64,000 bases of DNA. It comes from Adiantum capillus-veneris (taxonomy: Eukaryota; Streptophyta; Polypodiopsida; Polypodiales; Pteridaceae). A program made the translations under genes and the position numbers. The first letter of the stretch is position 1. Each line of letters opens with the position of its first letter. The stretch spans positions 1,960,997 through 2,024,996 of the forward strand of contig CM043964.1 in the NCBI GenBank assembly GCA_014529385.2, in the 5' to 3' direction. Below the pieces are notes generated by a model. That model did not search any database, had not been told where the DNA came from, and saw only the letters and a program-made list of their open reading frames with translations. Of the stretch, positions 1-12,283 are shown in pieces.

Positions 1-135
1 TCCCTACTGTGGCCGGTCTGCTAACTTAACCAATATTCTAGCTTTTTCTCCCTTGGCACTTCCCCACATTAAATGATCAGTTTAATATGAGAAAATCATT
101 TAGGAGAATTAGATATTGATTATTATGACAGACGG

Positions 136-1448
136 ACGCGGACATTTGGCGCCAAATTCTTTATGAATGTCACGATAGTCCAAGTGCAGGGCACTCGGGA
201 GTTAATAAAACTTATGCACTCGTAAGACGACAGTTTTACTAGCCAGGTTTGCATGGGTGTATGTTCAAGACTATGTCTTGCATTGCCAAAAATGTCAAGT
301 TAATAAAGTAGAGCGCCTGAAAGCAGGAGGACTCTTACATACTTTAGAGATTCCCAATGGTAAATGGGAAAGTATCTCCATGGATTTTATTGTGGGTTTA
401 CCAACCACTATTCGAGGACATGACTCGAATGGGTGGTCGTAGACCTGTTGACTAAACTTTGTAGGTTTATTCCAACCAAGTCAACCATTAAGACTCTAGA
501 ATTAGCTAAGCTATTTGTGGACAATATTTACAGGTTGTACGGATTGCCAAGTAACATTGTGAGTGATCGTGATCCCAAGTTTAACAGTCATTTTTGGAGG
601 GCTGTTTTTAAACGATTGGGTACACAACTTAATTTAAGTACGGCTGATCACCCTGAAACAGATGGTCAGACTGAACGAGTCAACCAAGTGCTAGAGGATA
701 TGCTACGAGCATATGTTAGCAAGAAGCAATCCGATTGGGAAGATTATCTTCCTATTCTTGAGTTTGCATATAATACTGCTAAGCATGTTACAACTGGTTT
801 TAGTCCATTCATGCTTATGTATGGTTTTCAACCTAGATCACCAGTGACGGTGGGGTTGGCAACTGAGAAGCTCCAACAGGTCAAGGAGTTCCTCCAAGAT
901 CATATGGAAATGCTGAGACTTGCTCGTCAAAATGTTCGACAGGCACAGGATCGGTATAAGAAATATGCTGATGAGAAACGTCGGCAAGTTACCTTCACGG
1001 AAGGGGAAGATGTATTTTTGCGTGTGCCAGAGCACTCAGAAAGTCTGAAGACTGGGCCTACACCCAAATTATCTCCACGTTATTGTGGACCATTCCAATA
1101 CTCAAGCGAGTTGGAGATAGGGCCTACAAACTTGAGTTACCTGCGCACTCTCGTGTTCATCCCGTATTTCATGTAAGTCGTTTACGTAAACGCTTGCATG
1201 GGGACGACAATGTTATCGGCTAGCAGATATTGGTTGATTTCACTGAACCTCCCATTCCACCGCATGAACCTGAACGCATTTTAGATTTTCATGAACTCCG
1301 TAATCGTCATCATGTACGTAGTCAAGCTTTAGTCAAGTGGAAAGATCGCCCTGAAGAGGGTGCCACTTGGGAAAACATTAGTGTTCTTAAGAAGAAATTC
1401 CCCACTTTTGTTTTCGAGGACGAAAACTCTTCTCCAAGGGGGGAGTAA
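136..1448 (+). pseudogene. Ty3/gypsy chromovirus pol 3' end: integrase plus chromodomain (broken)
   Basis: This is the C-terminal part of a retrotransposon polyprotein that inserts element cDNA into chromosomes. An HHCC zinc finger is readable at about 151-300 (CHDSPSAGHSG, then HCQKC), with an in-frame TAG and a frameshift between its halves. The rve integrase core runs at about 345-830, split by another frameshift near 435, with SMDFIVGLP, SDRDPKF and HPETDGQTERVN supplying the D,D35E residues. A C-terminal chromodomain (QALVKWKDRPEEGATWE) lies at about 1315-1375 and the frame ends in TAA at 1446-1448. The IN-then-chromodomain order is that of plant chromoviruses. The upstream gag, protease, RT and RNase H lie outside the window. 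At least three lesions mean it is non-functional. Confidence 0.9.
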
Positions 1449-1640
1449 TGTCAGGCCAAGGGCCAACCAAGGGGTCACGGACTCGGCCAAGGGCCAGCTG
1501 CTAGTGGGAAGGGGTCCGAAAGTGGCTAGGAGCCTATTAAAGGGAGGTTGGGCAGATGGATCGGGACCTGGCAGTCCATTGGTTTGGAAGGGGGGCACCG
1601 CATAACTTTGTGCTGCTAGGACACAGACAAGGGTGATGTG
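1449..1640 (+). repeat. Probable start of the 3' LTR of the Ty3/gypsy element
   Basis: Directly after the polyprotein stop there is a purine-rich tract (CAAGGGGGGAG) and then TGTCAGGCC, the usual PPT-TG junction that opens a 3' LTR. The right end of the LTR could not be fixed because the 5' LTR is outside the window. The true LTR may extend past the microsatellite that follows. Confidence 0.5.
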
Positions 1641-1666
1641 AACACCGGAAACTTACACACCCACAG

Positions 1667-1684
1667 ACACACACACACACACAA

Positions 1685-1767
<83 letters not shown>
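1667..1767. repeat. (CA)n-(GA)n compound microsatellite
   Basis: A short CA run is followed by an almost uninterrupted GA run. Open frames over it give only Ser-Leu repeats and are not genes. Confidence 0.95.
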
Positions 1768-1770
<3 letters not shown>

Positions 1771-2690
1771 ACAAATGATGAAAACCCTCGGGGGTGTGAG
1801 GGAGAATTATTTCTTGCAGTATTTACAATGACCTTCCTTCCGTCGAGGTGGCACACCGTGGTGATAGAGAGATAGGGAGAAGAGATGGTGAACCTACTTG
1901 GTGTGTTCTCTAAAGGTGACTCGATGATTGTGAAACTTGCTACCAAGAACGTGTATGTGTGTGTGCATCGACCATTGGATTTGAGAAGTGGACGTAGCTC
2001 CCTTCACATGGTGCAATTCCCACAACAAACCATCACACAAGTCCCCTCCCCGTAGTTCCAATAGTGTCAATTCTTTCCACTAAAACTCTACCAAGTGCTG
2101 ACCTCTCATGAACTGCCCCCGCCCCCCCCCCTATAGTGAACTTTTAGTGCCCTTTTATAGGTGTTGGCTGCTTGGATTAGGGTAATCCCGGTTTGATTAG
2201 GGTAAGCTAATTGGGGAGACAAAACAAGGCGGTAGGCCCGGTGTGGTTGACCCTTGCTTTGTCTTGGGGGTTATTAAAAATGAAAATCTCTAGGTGGGCC
2301 TTTGTGACCATCACCTACAGAGAGGGAAATTACAAATTGGGAATTTACAAGGCTTGGGTGAAAACTAAAAAAATGATGATGATAACCTATGGTTTACTGA
2401 AAACGGTGTTGTGGTTGCGTGATGCCGACGAATGGTGGTTTGCCGGTGCGTCGATGTAGCGCGTACGTCTTTTTGGGGTCGGCCGAGGCATGCCTTCGGC
2501 ACCTTTGTTCTTTTTGTTGTCGGCGGCGCGTGCTTCGGGTGGGTTGTGGATCTAAGTGTTCCTCCTCTATTGGCATCACGCCAGCTCCATCCATCTATGA
2601 AAATTGTGGTAGGCCAATTCCTCCTTCTTTTTTGTTTTCGTCGTAGTCGTAGAACTCTTTTGGTTTTTGGTATTTTATGTGTGGTGCGTA
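1768..2690. other. No recognisable gene
   Basis: Mixed-composition sequence, possibly the remainder of the gypsy LTR and old flanking DNA. The short frames show no domain or codon pattern that can be supported. Confidence 0.5.
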
Positions 2691-3540
2691 TATACGTGTG
2701 TGTGTATGTATGGATGTGTGAGTGTATTTGTATTTGTGTGTGTGTGTGCGAGCGTGTGTGGGAACGGGGGTAATATTATGTAAATAAATAAATAAATAAA
2801 TAAATAAATTTATTATTATTATTTATTTTTTCCTGTTTGGCGACGCAAAGGCGGGGGTGTGTGTGCTGTGTGTGTGTGTGTGTGTGTTTGTGTGAGTGCG
2901 CCTGCGAGGTCCTGTGTGTGTGTGTGTGTGTGTGATAGAGAGAGAGAGAGTGTGTGTCATCTGTTTACAGCGCCTGTATAGGCTTAAGAACGAAAGAGAG
3001 AGAGAGAGATATGGGGTTGGCCGGTGCTGTGTGCAGAGGGGAGAGGGTGTGGAGAGCGGGTGTGTGTGTGTGTGTGGATAAGAGAGAGAGCGCAGAGGCG
3101 GGGGTGTGTGTCTGCAGACGAGGGCGAGGAGAGAGAGAGAGGGGGGGGGGGGGGAGAGTGGTATGTGCGGTGTGTGTGGCTCCAAGCGCCCGCGAGGGCC
3201 GGGGTTAGGGTGCGGGCGTGAGAGGGAGAAGGCGGGGCCGCCTCTGCCAAAATTCGGGGGGGGGGGGGGGGGGGGTACCACCATGGGAGTAAGAGAGAGG
3301 GAGAGCAAGGGGTGAGGTAGCAAGGTGATAAGGGAGGGAGGAGGGTAGAGAATAGAGAGAGAGAGTGAGAGATATAGAGGGAGGGAGGGTGTGGCTTGTC
3401 CTAAGGCCCGCGGGGCCACTCCTAAAGGAGCGAATGAGAGAGAGCAAGAGAATTGAGTTAGCGGCCCACCGGGGCGGGGGTATGGACAAGTAGAGAGAGA
3501 GAGAGAGAGATAGAGAGGGAGAATATTTGCAAGAGAGATA
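2691..3540. repeat. Low-complexity block: (GT)n, (TAAA)n, (GA)n and long G runs
   Basis: GT-rich stretches lie at about 2696-2760 and 2862-2935, (TAAA)7 at about 2781-2809, GA runs at several places, and G homopolymers near 3141-3154 and 3257-3275. The long open frames here are low-complexity artefacts (Ser/Leu/Pro/His runs). The stretch 3541-3877 that follows shows no gene. Confidence 0.85.
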
Positions 3541-3877
3541 GGGAGGATATACAACATTTGTGGCAGCCCGCCAGAGGGTGCGACAGAGGCACCGATGCGG
3601 GCCTATCGGGCCATGTGATGCAGCAGTAGAGTAGGAGACAAAGAGAATATTGGCAGAGCTGAGCAGTAGGAGAGAGAGGGATTTGTCTTCTGGCGATAAT
3701 GGAGAGATGTGTGGCCAAACTGGCGGCGCCCCGCTAGTGGTTAACCTTAGAGGGGGGGGGGTATGGTGAATGGTAAAGAGCTTTTCTTTTTGTTTTTTTT
3801 TTTCTTCTTTTGGTAACAAGCCTTCCCTTCCTTAGGGTGTGGTTCTCATGGTCACAGTTTCGAAAATGGACCATCAG

Positions 3878-4108
3878 CACCACTCTGGCAAGATTTGGTG
3901 CAGCTCAACACCCTGACCTGCCACATCACCAAGTGGGGTTGTCATGCTGCTGTGACAAGCAAACAGGGAATTTTTTTAAGAATACTAAATATAGAGTAGG
4001 TTTTTATGGAAGCATATAAAACAAGGGAGAGTTAGTGGAGGCAAGAAAAGAGTAGGGCAAAGGGAGAACGAAGAAGGGCTCTTTTGCTTGCTTAAGAAAG
4101 GCACGACT
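3878..4108 (+). repeat. Direct repeat, left copy (partner 9349-9598)
   Basis: This block begins around ACCACTCTGGCAAGATTTGG and runs to a GGCACG(A/C)CTCTCTC tract. It is closely similar to 9349-9598 in the same orientation. The pair brackets the gag-like element at 4733-8060, so the two could be its LTRs, but I did not find clean TG...CA ends or a target duplication. They may instead be two copies of an unrelated dispersed repeat. Confidence 0.6.
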
Positions 4109-4732
4109 CTCTCCCTCTCATAGAGAGAGGAGGCACAAGCAAACAAGAGAAGGAGTTTGGACAAGAAAATGAAGGCTCTCAAAGCTCTCGAAGAGTTGAA
4201 GGACTCAAAGCAAGTACTTGAGAGGGATTTGATGACGAAGGCAAGAAGAGGCTCTTGGAAAAGGGAGAGAAAGGAGTACTTTTGACGACCAAGAGAGGAA
4301 GGAGGAATATAACACCAAGCAAGAGGATCTCGCTCTCTCTCATGGATCATAAGCAAGAGGAAATGACAAAGACCAACACAGAGTATTTCTTCATCATAAT
4401 CATTAGCTCAAGCTTGTTTATCATGTTGATCGATTTTTGAGCTGTTAATAGCCTACGTAATCATGTAAATGGAGCTTAAACTCCTATTACATGACCCAAG
4501 TGATGGTGCTGCTAACAACCCACCTTGTCTATCATTTAAAATATACTTAGAGCTTGAATTGATTAATTGAATATTACGATGATTGCCAAAGCCATACGCA
4601 TCTATTTTTCTTGTTCTCTCTCACACCTCTCACAGCCAGAGGCCCGACTCCTTCTCGGCTCACATTTCAAACACATATCCCCCGACAACTTGGTGAACCT
4701 GAAGTGAAACGGATCTAGGGTGGGAGATAAAG
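4109..4732 (+). other. 5' leader of the gag-like element
   Basis: There is no gene. About 4440-4732 matches the reverse complement of about 37565-37870, immediately upstream of the second gag-like copy, so this is a conserved untranslated leader rather than random flank. The shared stretch includes a GGAGCTTAAACT block and a CT-rich tract close to the start codon. Confidence 0.55.
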
Positions 4733-7700
4733 ATGGAGAATTTAGAGCAGATGATGAGGTTGATTGAAGAGTTAAGTGCAAATGGTTTTGATGATAAGTC
4801 AACAATTCCAAATTTGTTGAAGATGTTTCAATTGGTTCTGCTTGAAATGGAGGTCATGAAGAAGAAGAATCAAATGGATGAAGCTTTGGATGTAGCTTTA
4901 GATGCGGTATATGACAAGAGGTGAGTCTTTGATGGTTATGATCCACAGGGCTACCTAGAGTGCTATGAGTTGGAAACCAAGTTAACACTAGAATGGTAAC
5001 AGGACACTTTTGTGTCCTGTTAAGTGACCATTTTGCTTGAATTATTTGAAGAGTATGAAAATGAATTTCTAGGTGCTATATATCCACAAAGTTGCCTTAT
5101 GAGTTGAAAAAAACTTAGCATTTTTTTTAAAGTATCGATCCTACCATTAACCTTACTCTTGCACAACATTTTTGAACCTAAACTGTGTGAAAAAACGGGT
5201 CCTGTTTTTGGCTTTTTTTTTCAATTTTTGGCAACTATACCACTCTAAACTTCATGTTTGTGAGGTTTAGATGGCTAGAGGTTAGGCCTTCATAGTTCTC
5301 AACATGTTTTGATGCTTGTAGGGAGAGCTAAGTGTTAAAATTGAAAGTTATGACCAATTTACAAGAATTGCATAATCGTGTTTTTTAGCCAAAATTAGCA
5401 CTTTTATGATTTTTTTGGTGGCTTTCTTGATATCCAAATTCAATTTTGATTGTGTAAGTGTAATGTATAAGATAAAGCTAATCTTCCTTGAGTTTTGGGG
5501 GACCTAATATGCTATATAGCATAGTATATGATGATGGTTGAGTTTTTTGATTGCTGAAGAATAAGATACATTTTAGAGTAGCAAGTATAGCTTTCTCAAT
5601 ATTGCTATTTATTAGGCCAATTGTGTCTATTTTGTAGGTAGTGACCATATCTAATCATAGACTACAAAGTTGTCTAGATATTGAGTAGTTTCTATGGGTT
5701 TCTAGAGGTCATAATGCTAAACCCAGTTTTTTCATGTTTTCTGTATTAAGCACTTTATCATTGCCCCCAAGGTTCCAATTGTAAGAGATCCATTATCCTT
5801 TTGACATGATCCATGGCTCCTTTTGAATCCAGAGGCCCAAAGGGAACTAAGAAAACATGTATATAGTATCTATATTGAGCGTGACTATAGAAACTTTGAT
5901 GATAGGTCCGCAGAATGGCAAAAATGCAACTTTTTGGTACCTATTTTTTTTGCCCAAAAAAAAGTTAGTGAGGTAAAAGCAACCATATGTTTTGGTCACC
6001 AACCCATTGAAGTTAACGGGGCATTTTATCTCATGTCCTACAAAAATCTCCACTCTTATTTATATGCAATCAACCGTAAGAAATTGCTGTTTTGGGCAAA
6101 ATTCATTGGTCCATCAACTTTGGAGGCTTGTAGTGACCGAGGGATGAGAAAAATTACAAGTTTCTCATTTTTTCCATATGTAGTAGTTATTGAACTATAA
6201 GCTCATGAAAGGATTTTTCAAAATGAGTGGATCTGCTATGGTTTTGGAAAATTTTTCCAAAACCCTGAAAGGACACTTTTATGTCCTGATAGGTTACCAT
6301 TCTAGTGTTAAGAGGGATACTAGAAGAGTTAATGATCAGATCCTTTGAGAAGTTAGTGAGTTCATATTTGAAGGAGAAAATTAAGGAGATTACCAAAGCC
6401 TGCAATGATGACTAGGAATACTTCAAAGAAGCTATTGTACAAGTAAGTTATGAGCATTATGCAAGCCATAAAGAATAAAGTCCATGTCTACCAGACTACA
6501 CAAATGTTCAAGGACAAGTACGATTGAAATTAGAAGCTATGATTGATGAGTGTATTGTACATGCTTCTACCTTATTACAAGCTAATGATGAAGACATAGT
6601 TAAAGCTATGTATGAAAAGTTGGGTTTTGTAGATGCCATGCATGAAGTAGAAAGTCTTTGAGGGTGAGGCTCTACAACCTCAAGATGCAGTACCAAAAAG
6701 GAAAATATATTAGGGGATCAAAACAATGAAGTGGCTAAAGCTCAAGAAGAAATTGTGCAGGTGAATGAGTGCAACCATATCCAAGTAGACATGGATGAAG
6801 ATTTAGTTACAACTGATACTTTTGCTACTGACTCAGAATTAGAGCAATTGTTTTTTGGTACCAATATTACCATAGAGTTGATTGATGATAATGGTACAAA
6901 TTCTACAATAGAGTTGATTGATGATACAAATGTTAGAGGTCAAAGTAAAGCTAATGTTGAGAGTAGCAGGACCATCGATTTGGGTTTACCAGATTTGCCA
7001 AATTTTGATGTACCAGAGATTGAGGAATTGGTTAAGCAAGCGTATGTGTTTGAAAATCTGCAAAATGTTGATTCAGAGGGGGTGCATCGAGCTACCAAAG
7101 TGGAAAATTGATCTTGAATGTGATGATAATGATTCCGAGGGGGTGCAAACTCCTTCTTTGACAAGTTTTCGTGACCCAAACCTACAGATACTGATCCTAA
7201 ATTTGGTGATGATTTAGAGGGGGTGTAGACTTCTTCTTTATCAAGATTTTGTGATACAGGTCTCACACTATGGCAGAATGATGAAGAACTTGATGATGTT
7301 GATTCAAAGGGGGTGCATAATGAAGTGCAATCTCTTGGTATGGAATATGATTGGTTTCATTGTGCCAATGATATAGACAGGGCAGTAGATGAAATTTTCA
7401 ATGTGCATGCTGAACTTTTTGCTACAAAAGTGCAAAGATATTTGGATGAGGGTGAAAGACTTGAAGTGCAGTTTATAGAAGATGTGTTTAGTATGCATGT
7501 CATACGTGGAAATTTTAGTTTACAGCAGCTTGAGATGTGCAAGAAGGAGGATCCTTCTGAAGCGGTGGACCTAGATCTTGTGTGCTTATTGGATGAAGCT
7601 TTGTAAGGATTCTCAAATACAGATGCTAATGATACCAATCAATCTAGATTCATGCATGATAAATTTTGTTCAGATGTAGTTGATGATGACCTTATGCAAT

Positions 7701-8060
7701 TGTTGGATGATGATCTACTTAATTTTGAGCCTCTACAGGATAGAGAATTCTTTTCTGATGCATATGGCAAGCCTAATGAAGAGAGTTTTTCCAGAGACAT
7801 GATGTATTTAGATATGCATGATTGGATTCCAATACTAATGAGAGTGAAGGTGCACTATCAATGTTTTTACCTGTGATTAATGATCGATAATTGGATGAGC
7901 CAGTTGCACAAGAGATATGGTAGTATCTAATGATACCTGATGCTATATGGGATTTGATGTTACCCTATGATGTAGGAGATTTTGAGCTAGCTTTTGACCC
8001 AAGAGGTGACAGATATATGCATAGTCCAGGGCAATTGACATGTTTATCAGTTACGTGAGT
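4733..8060 (+). pseudogene. Gag-like protein of an unclassified retroelement, copy 1 (split)
   Basis: The start at 4733 (MENLEQMMRLIEELSANG) is shared with the minus-strand copy at 37568. The N-terminal part is charged and helical, and the region 6312-6420 resembles a capsid-type domain (in copy 2, VKEKIQEVTKSYNDDWEYF). Downstream, 6730-7870 encodes a long acidic region with a repeated motif (SEGVHRAT, SEGVQTPS, SKGVHNEV). Copy 1 is interrupted at 4982-6311 by a TTAA-flanked DNA transposon and also carries stops and frameshifts, for example near 4920, 6475, 7111, 7605 and 7876. I do not recognise the family. No protease, RT or integrase is seen, so it is probably non-autonomous. A gag role is inferred from the repeated family structure, not from a conserved zinc knuckle. 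Confidence 0.6.
4986..6307. mobile_element. Non-autonomous piggyBac-like element (1322 bp)
   Basis: It is flanked by TTAA on both sides (4982-4985 and 6308-6311), the target duplication diagnostic of piggyBac. The terminal inverted repeats are CACTAGAATGGTAAC, identical over 15 bp. Just inside each end is a GGACAC-TTTT-GTGTCC-type palindrome. The related gag-like gene at 37107-37568 shows the unoccupied site (ACCAAGGTAAGAGG against ACCAAG-TTAA-GAGG here), so the boundaries are supported from outside as well. It encodes no transposase. A frame at 5823-6200 has no recognisable domain. Its ends match the 6-kb element at 50447-56469, a plausible transposase source. Confidence 0.9.
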
Positions 8061-8169
8061 CTTAAGCCTTATATTATTTCCATATTTTTATCAATTATGT
8101 GAGTCTGATGATGGCAAAGAGCTTAAAGTACATATAGTAGATGCACATTGAAGTGAAATTGGCACAGGC

Positions 8170-8800
8170 TAGAGACTGTGCAGTTTAGAGGGGATGGATG
8201 TCGTGTAGCTCCGCTCTCGTGCTAAGAAAGATACCAAGAACATGCACGTTGAGCTTATTTGAAGCTTACTTGATTTTTTGATAAGTGTTCAGGGCTTGGA
8301 AACAAGCTACCTTGAGTAATGTATGCTAGATGCGGCTTAAAAGGGCCAATAGATGCCTTGCTGATGCTAAAAATGAGTATTCTTGAAGTGAACACAGATG
8401 AAAGTTTATGATCTAGAAATGTAGTTCTTGAAGTGCTCTACTGGCCTGTCTTTACGGCTCATTGATTGGAGCTATGGTGAAAAAGTTATGGTAGTTTGAA
8501 GTTTGAGTCAATTGCAGATTTATACTGGGTTGGGCAACTATAGCTGAGAGGTTTGAGATGGAGTGAATGCATGGGCCTGAATTGCTCACTTTGTGGATTT
8601 CGTCGGTCTTTTCAGATTAGTGATTAGATTTTTGGTTGCCAAGTTATTACCAGTTTAAGTTTCCACGGGGGCTAGTTCCATGCCAAGTCGGTCGCCTCGC
8701 TTGGTGTGCCATCTGAGAATTTTTTACTTCGACCAAGTTTTGGAACCTTATCTTCTACGGTGCACTGTTAATATTATATGTGAGAATATTTGAACTTGAC
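8170..8800 (+). repeat. Dispersed repeat (partner 44290-44830, minus strand)
   Basis: This non-coding block matches the reverse complement of about 44290-44830 over most of its length, with shared stretches such as GCTAAGAAAGATAC, TTGAAGTGCTCTACT and GCCTGTCTTTACGGCTC. It follows the gag-like gene here and may be its 3' untranslated or LTR region. The 44-kb copy sits beside a different gag-like element, so it may instead be an independent repeat. Confidence 0.7.
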
Positions 8801-8935
8801 ACTACTTTAGTCAATATCTATGTCATCCACTGTGCTTGGAAATGCTTTGATATGAACTTATAATGCTAATTGATACACAATCCCATGGTTTGCAAGGATA
8901 TGCCTTGGGTGAATTATATGCAATATTTGGTGTCG

Positions 8936-9145
8936 TGCGGAAGCGCATAAGGTTTTGAAGAGCTTCGTGTCCAAAATGTCATCTCTTGGAATGCAATGGT
9001 TGCGAGGAATTCCCAACACGGCTACGAAAAGGAGCTCTGGGATATTTTCACTGAGTGCAAAGGGAATGCCTATTGAATGTTGTGCTTAACAATGCTTTTC
9101 CCGATATGTATACCAAATGTGGTGCCGAAGGGGAGCCCGGACACC
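8936..9145 (+). pseudogene. PPR-protein remnant
   Basis: Two short windows read as plant pentatricopeptide repeats of the PLS type. These are EAHKV/FEELRVQNVISWNAMVA (frameshift inside, about 8941-9010), followed by NSQHGYEKELWDIFTEC, and NNAFPDMYTKCGAEGE at about 9087-9130. PPR proteins bind organellar RNA, and PLS-type arrays are a land-plant hallmark. Only about two repeat units survive with frameshifts and stops, so it cannot work. A similar remnant lies at 43890-44085 beside the same dispersed repeat. Confidence 0.6.
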
Positions 9146-9348
9146 CAAGGGGCTTTAATAAGGGCTTTAATGTGAATGGAAAAAGGAAATGAAACACCAT
9201 GCTGAAGAAGGTAGTGAGTGGAAGTGTGGAAGGAAGGAGAAGGGCTCGTAGTGGCCAGAGGTGAGCTCAGACAAACATGTGGCTGAAGGGGAAAACGCTG
9301 AGGGTCTCCTTGTGCATCTTTGTGGCACCACTCGCGTGCATCTTTGCT

Positions 9349-9581
9349 GCACCACTCTCGCAAGATTTGGTGCAGATCAACACCCCGGCCTACCACATCA
9401 CCAGGCGGGTTGTCACGCCACCGTGACAAGCAAATGGGGACTTTTTCTTAGAAGCCTAAATATAGAGTAGCTTTTGGGGGAAGCATAAAAAACAAGGGAG
9501 AGTTAGTGGAGGAAAAAAAAGAGTAGGGCAAAGGGAGAACAAAGAAGGGGAAAGGGCTCTCTTATTTGCTTGAGGAAGGCA

Positions 9582-9598
<17 letters not shown>
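9349..9598 (+). repeat. Direct repeat, right copy (partner 3878-4108)
   Basis: It resembles 3878-4108 in the same orientation and ends at a CT microsatellite (about 9591-9617). See the left copy for interpretation. The stretch 9146-9348 before it shows no gene. Confidence 0.6.
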
Positions 9599-9621
<23 letters not shown>

Positions 9622-9726
9622 AGTTGTGAATTGATTTGGAGCAAGGCAAAGCTTAGTGCTAACCCCCCCACAGGGCTGCCCTTCGCCTAGGGGGGACAAT
9701 GGAAATGCAAGAAAGAGGTAGCTAGG

Positions 9727-10760
<1,034 letters not shown>

Positions 10761-11020
10761 CGAGAACAAACTCTAACTTCCCTTTGTAGACTTGAGAGGT
10801 TGGATGTGGCCATCAGCCTTAGTCATGGGACTTATGGACCACCCCTAGTTTCCAAAGTGCATAGGCTCGTGGTGGCCGGTCAGTTGTTGGCGATCGCAGT
10901 GTGGTCCAGACACTTGTCGAATGAGGCAATGCCGTCTTACTATGCTTGAATCTTTGCAGGCAGTGAGTTGCAGACAATGTCATAGGTAGATTTTCTCATG
11001 ATGGCATGGCTGGCATGGGG

Positions 11021-11125
11021 GAGGATAGGGCTGAACCTAACTCCCAGCTAGGTTCCACCTTGCACTTGATGCAGCGTTGTTGTGGCTACAGAGGGGGAAC
11101 AAGGGAGAAACCCTAGTGTTGCAGA
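11021..11125 (+). repeat. Dispersed repeat (partner about 17600-17700)
   Basis: It shares CCCAGCTAGGT and several following blocks (CACTTG(A/G)TGC, GTTGTGGC, ACAGAGGG) with about 17600-17700 in the same orientation. Function unknown. Confidence 0.55.
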
Positions 11126-11127
11126 GA

Positions 11128-11995
11128 GAGATAGATAGACAGATTGAATTATCATCCACGGAGGTCATTATGACCATGGACCAAAAAAACATCGCAACGG
11201 TTCTATCTAAGCAAAAGATGATGATACATATCAGTTAAGGATTGAGGGTCCATCGGGAGGGTAAAAAGAAAGGGAAATGGGGAAAGCAAAAACCTAGGGA
11301 GGGTCAGCTATGGAGAGATCTAATTTGGGGTTTTGAATTTATTGGATGATGGCTTTACCACCTCAGTAGATTGCCCATTTATCTTGTTTGCGGGCTTCAT
11401 GTACCTTCTTGAGCTCACTTGCTTTGGCTTTGAGTTGGCTTGTGGTTAATTCTTTGGTGATCCAAAACATTCTTCCCTTGGGAGATGGGATTGTCATAGT
11501 AGCTTTTTCCGTTCTTCTTTGTTCTTGAAGGTGAGAATAGAATGCTCGAGTGGCACATGCCTGCGTGTGTCATTGATCCAAGAAAAAATTTTAGGTTTGA
11601 TGTTGACAGGTTGAAGAATGTCACTTAGTTTGGCAATTTCCTCGTCGAGAGTGTCCTTTCTTGTGCATCATGGTGTGTGAAGTCCTCCAATCGTGACCTT
11701 AATGCCAAGGGATTCTTGTAGTGTGCATTCTTTTAAAACTACTTGTATCTTGGTGTAAATCTTCTTGTGTGTCGCTTCATGGGCTTCCTTCACTTCTTTG
11801 ACGGTTTCAATAAGGCACGCTTCAACACCTTGGGATTTTGCAAGTAGGGCTTGGCTCTTTATCTTTGTCTCCTCTCACTTGAGCAAGCGTTGTTTGAGTC
11901 ACTCATTCTCTCCAATAAGTTCCTGAATTTGGGCTTCAAGACAAATAATCCTTGCTTCTTGACGAGTGGCAGAATCCTTCTTAGGCGTAGCTGCC
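11128..11995 (-). pseudogene. Coiled-coil retroelement protein, copy B (truncated by copia insertion)
   Basis: Minus-strand reading shows a leucine/glutamate-rich coiled coil (ICLEAQIQELIGENE, then LKQRLLK) at about 11960-11870. It continues with KVTIGGLHTP and a segment SWINDTRRHVPLEHSILTF before frames break. Order and spacing match copy A. The 3' end again carries the GACCTCCGTGGATGATAATT tail followed by GACA/GATA/GA simple repeat. The 5' part is separated by the copia element starting at 11996. Family not identified. Confidence 0.45.
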
Positions 11996-12207
11996 TGTTG
12001 GAATTAGGGTTGCAGAGAAAGGCACACAGATTGGAGAAGATGAAGGAAGCTCAAGGCACACAATAGAGAGTGTGTTACTTAGTGTGAAATGGAAAGATAG
12101 ATAGCCCTAGAGTGATGGGCGGGGGAAAGAACCTCTTGAAGAGATAAAAAATGCCCCAGCGGTCATAGTGTGTTCACACACATCACTACCACATGTATAT
12201 GGTAACA
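11996..12207 (-). repeat. 3' LTR of the degenerate copia element
   Basis: 212 bp, ending in TG...CA. Compared with its 227-bp partner it lacks 15 bp that contain the TATA-like GTATATAC segment. Confidence 0.95.
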
Positions 12208-12283
12208 AATCCCCCCATGGAGTGATGTGGTGATCGAGAGCTGGCACATGAGTAAAGGAAAGTGCCATGCCTTGAGGACATGA

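Noticed and set aside
2394-2773. Overlapping frames on both strands near 2.4-2.8 kb
   Set aside because: Mutually overlapping, short, without motif or homologous copy in the window.
2823-3819. Long Ser/Leu/Pro/His open frames
   Set aside because: They are translations of GA, GT and G-run simple repeats, with no domain.
5823-6200. 125-residue ORF in the non-autonomous piggyBac element
   Set aside because: No domain, no counterpart in the larger element, probably chance.
3878-9598. Complete LTR element bounded by the direct repeats 3878-4108 and 9349-9598
   Set aside because: No clean TG...CA ends, primer site or target duplication could be found, so only the repeats are reported.
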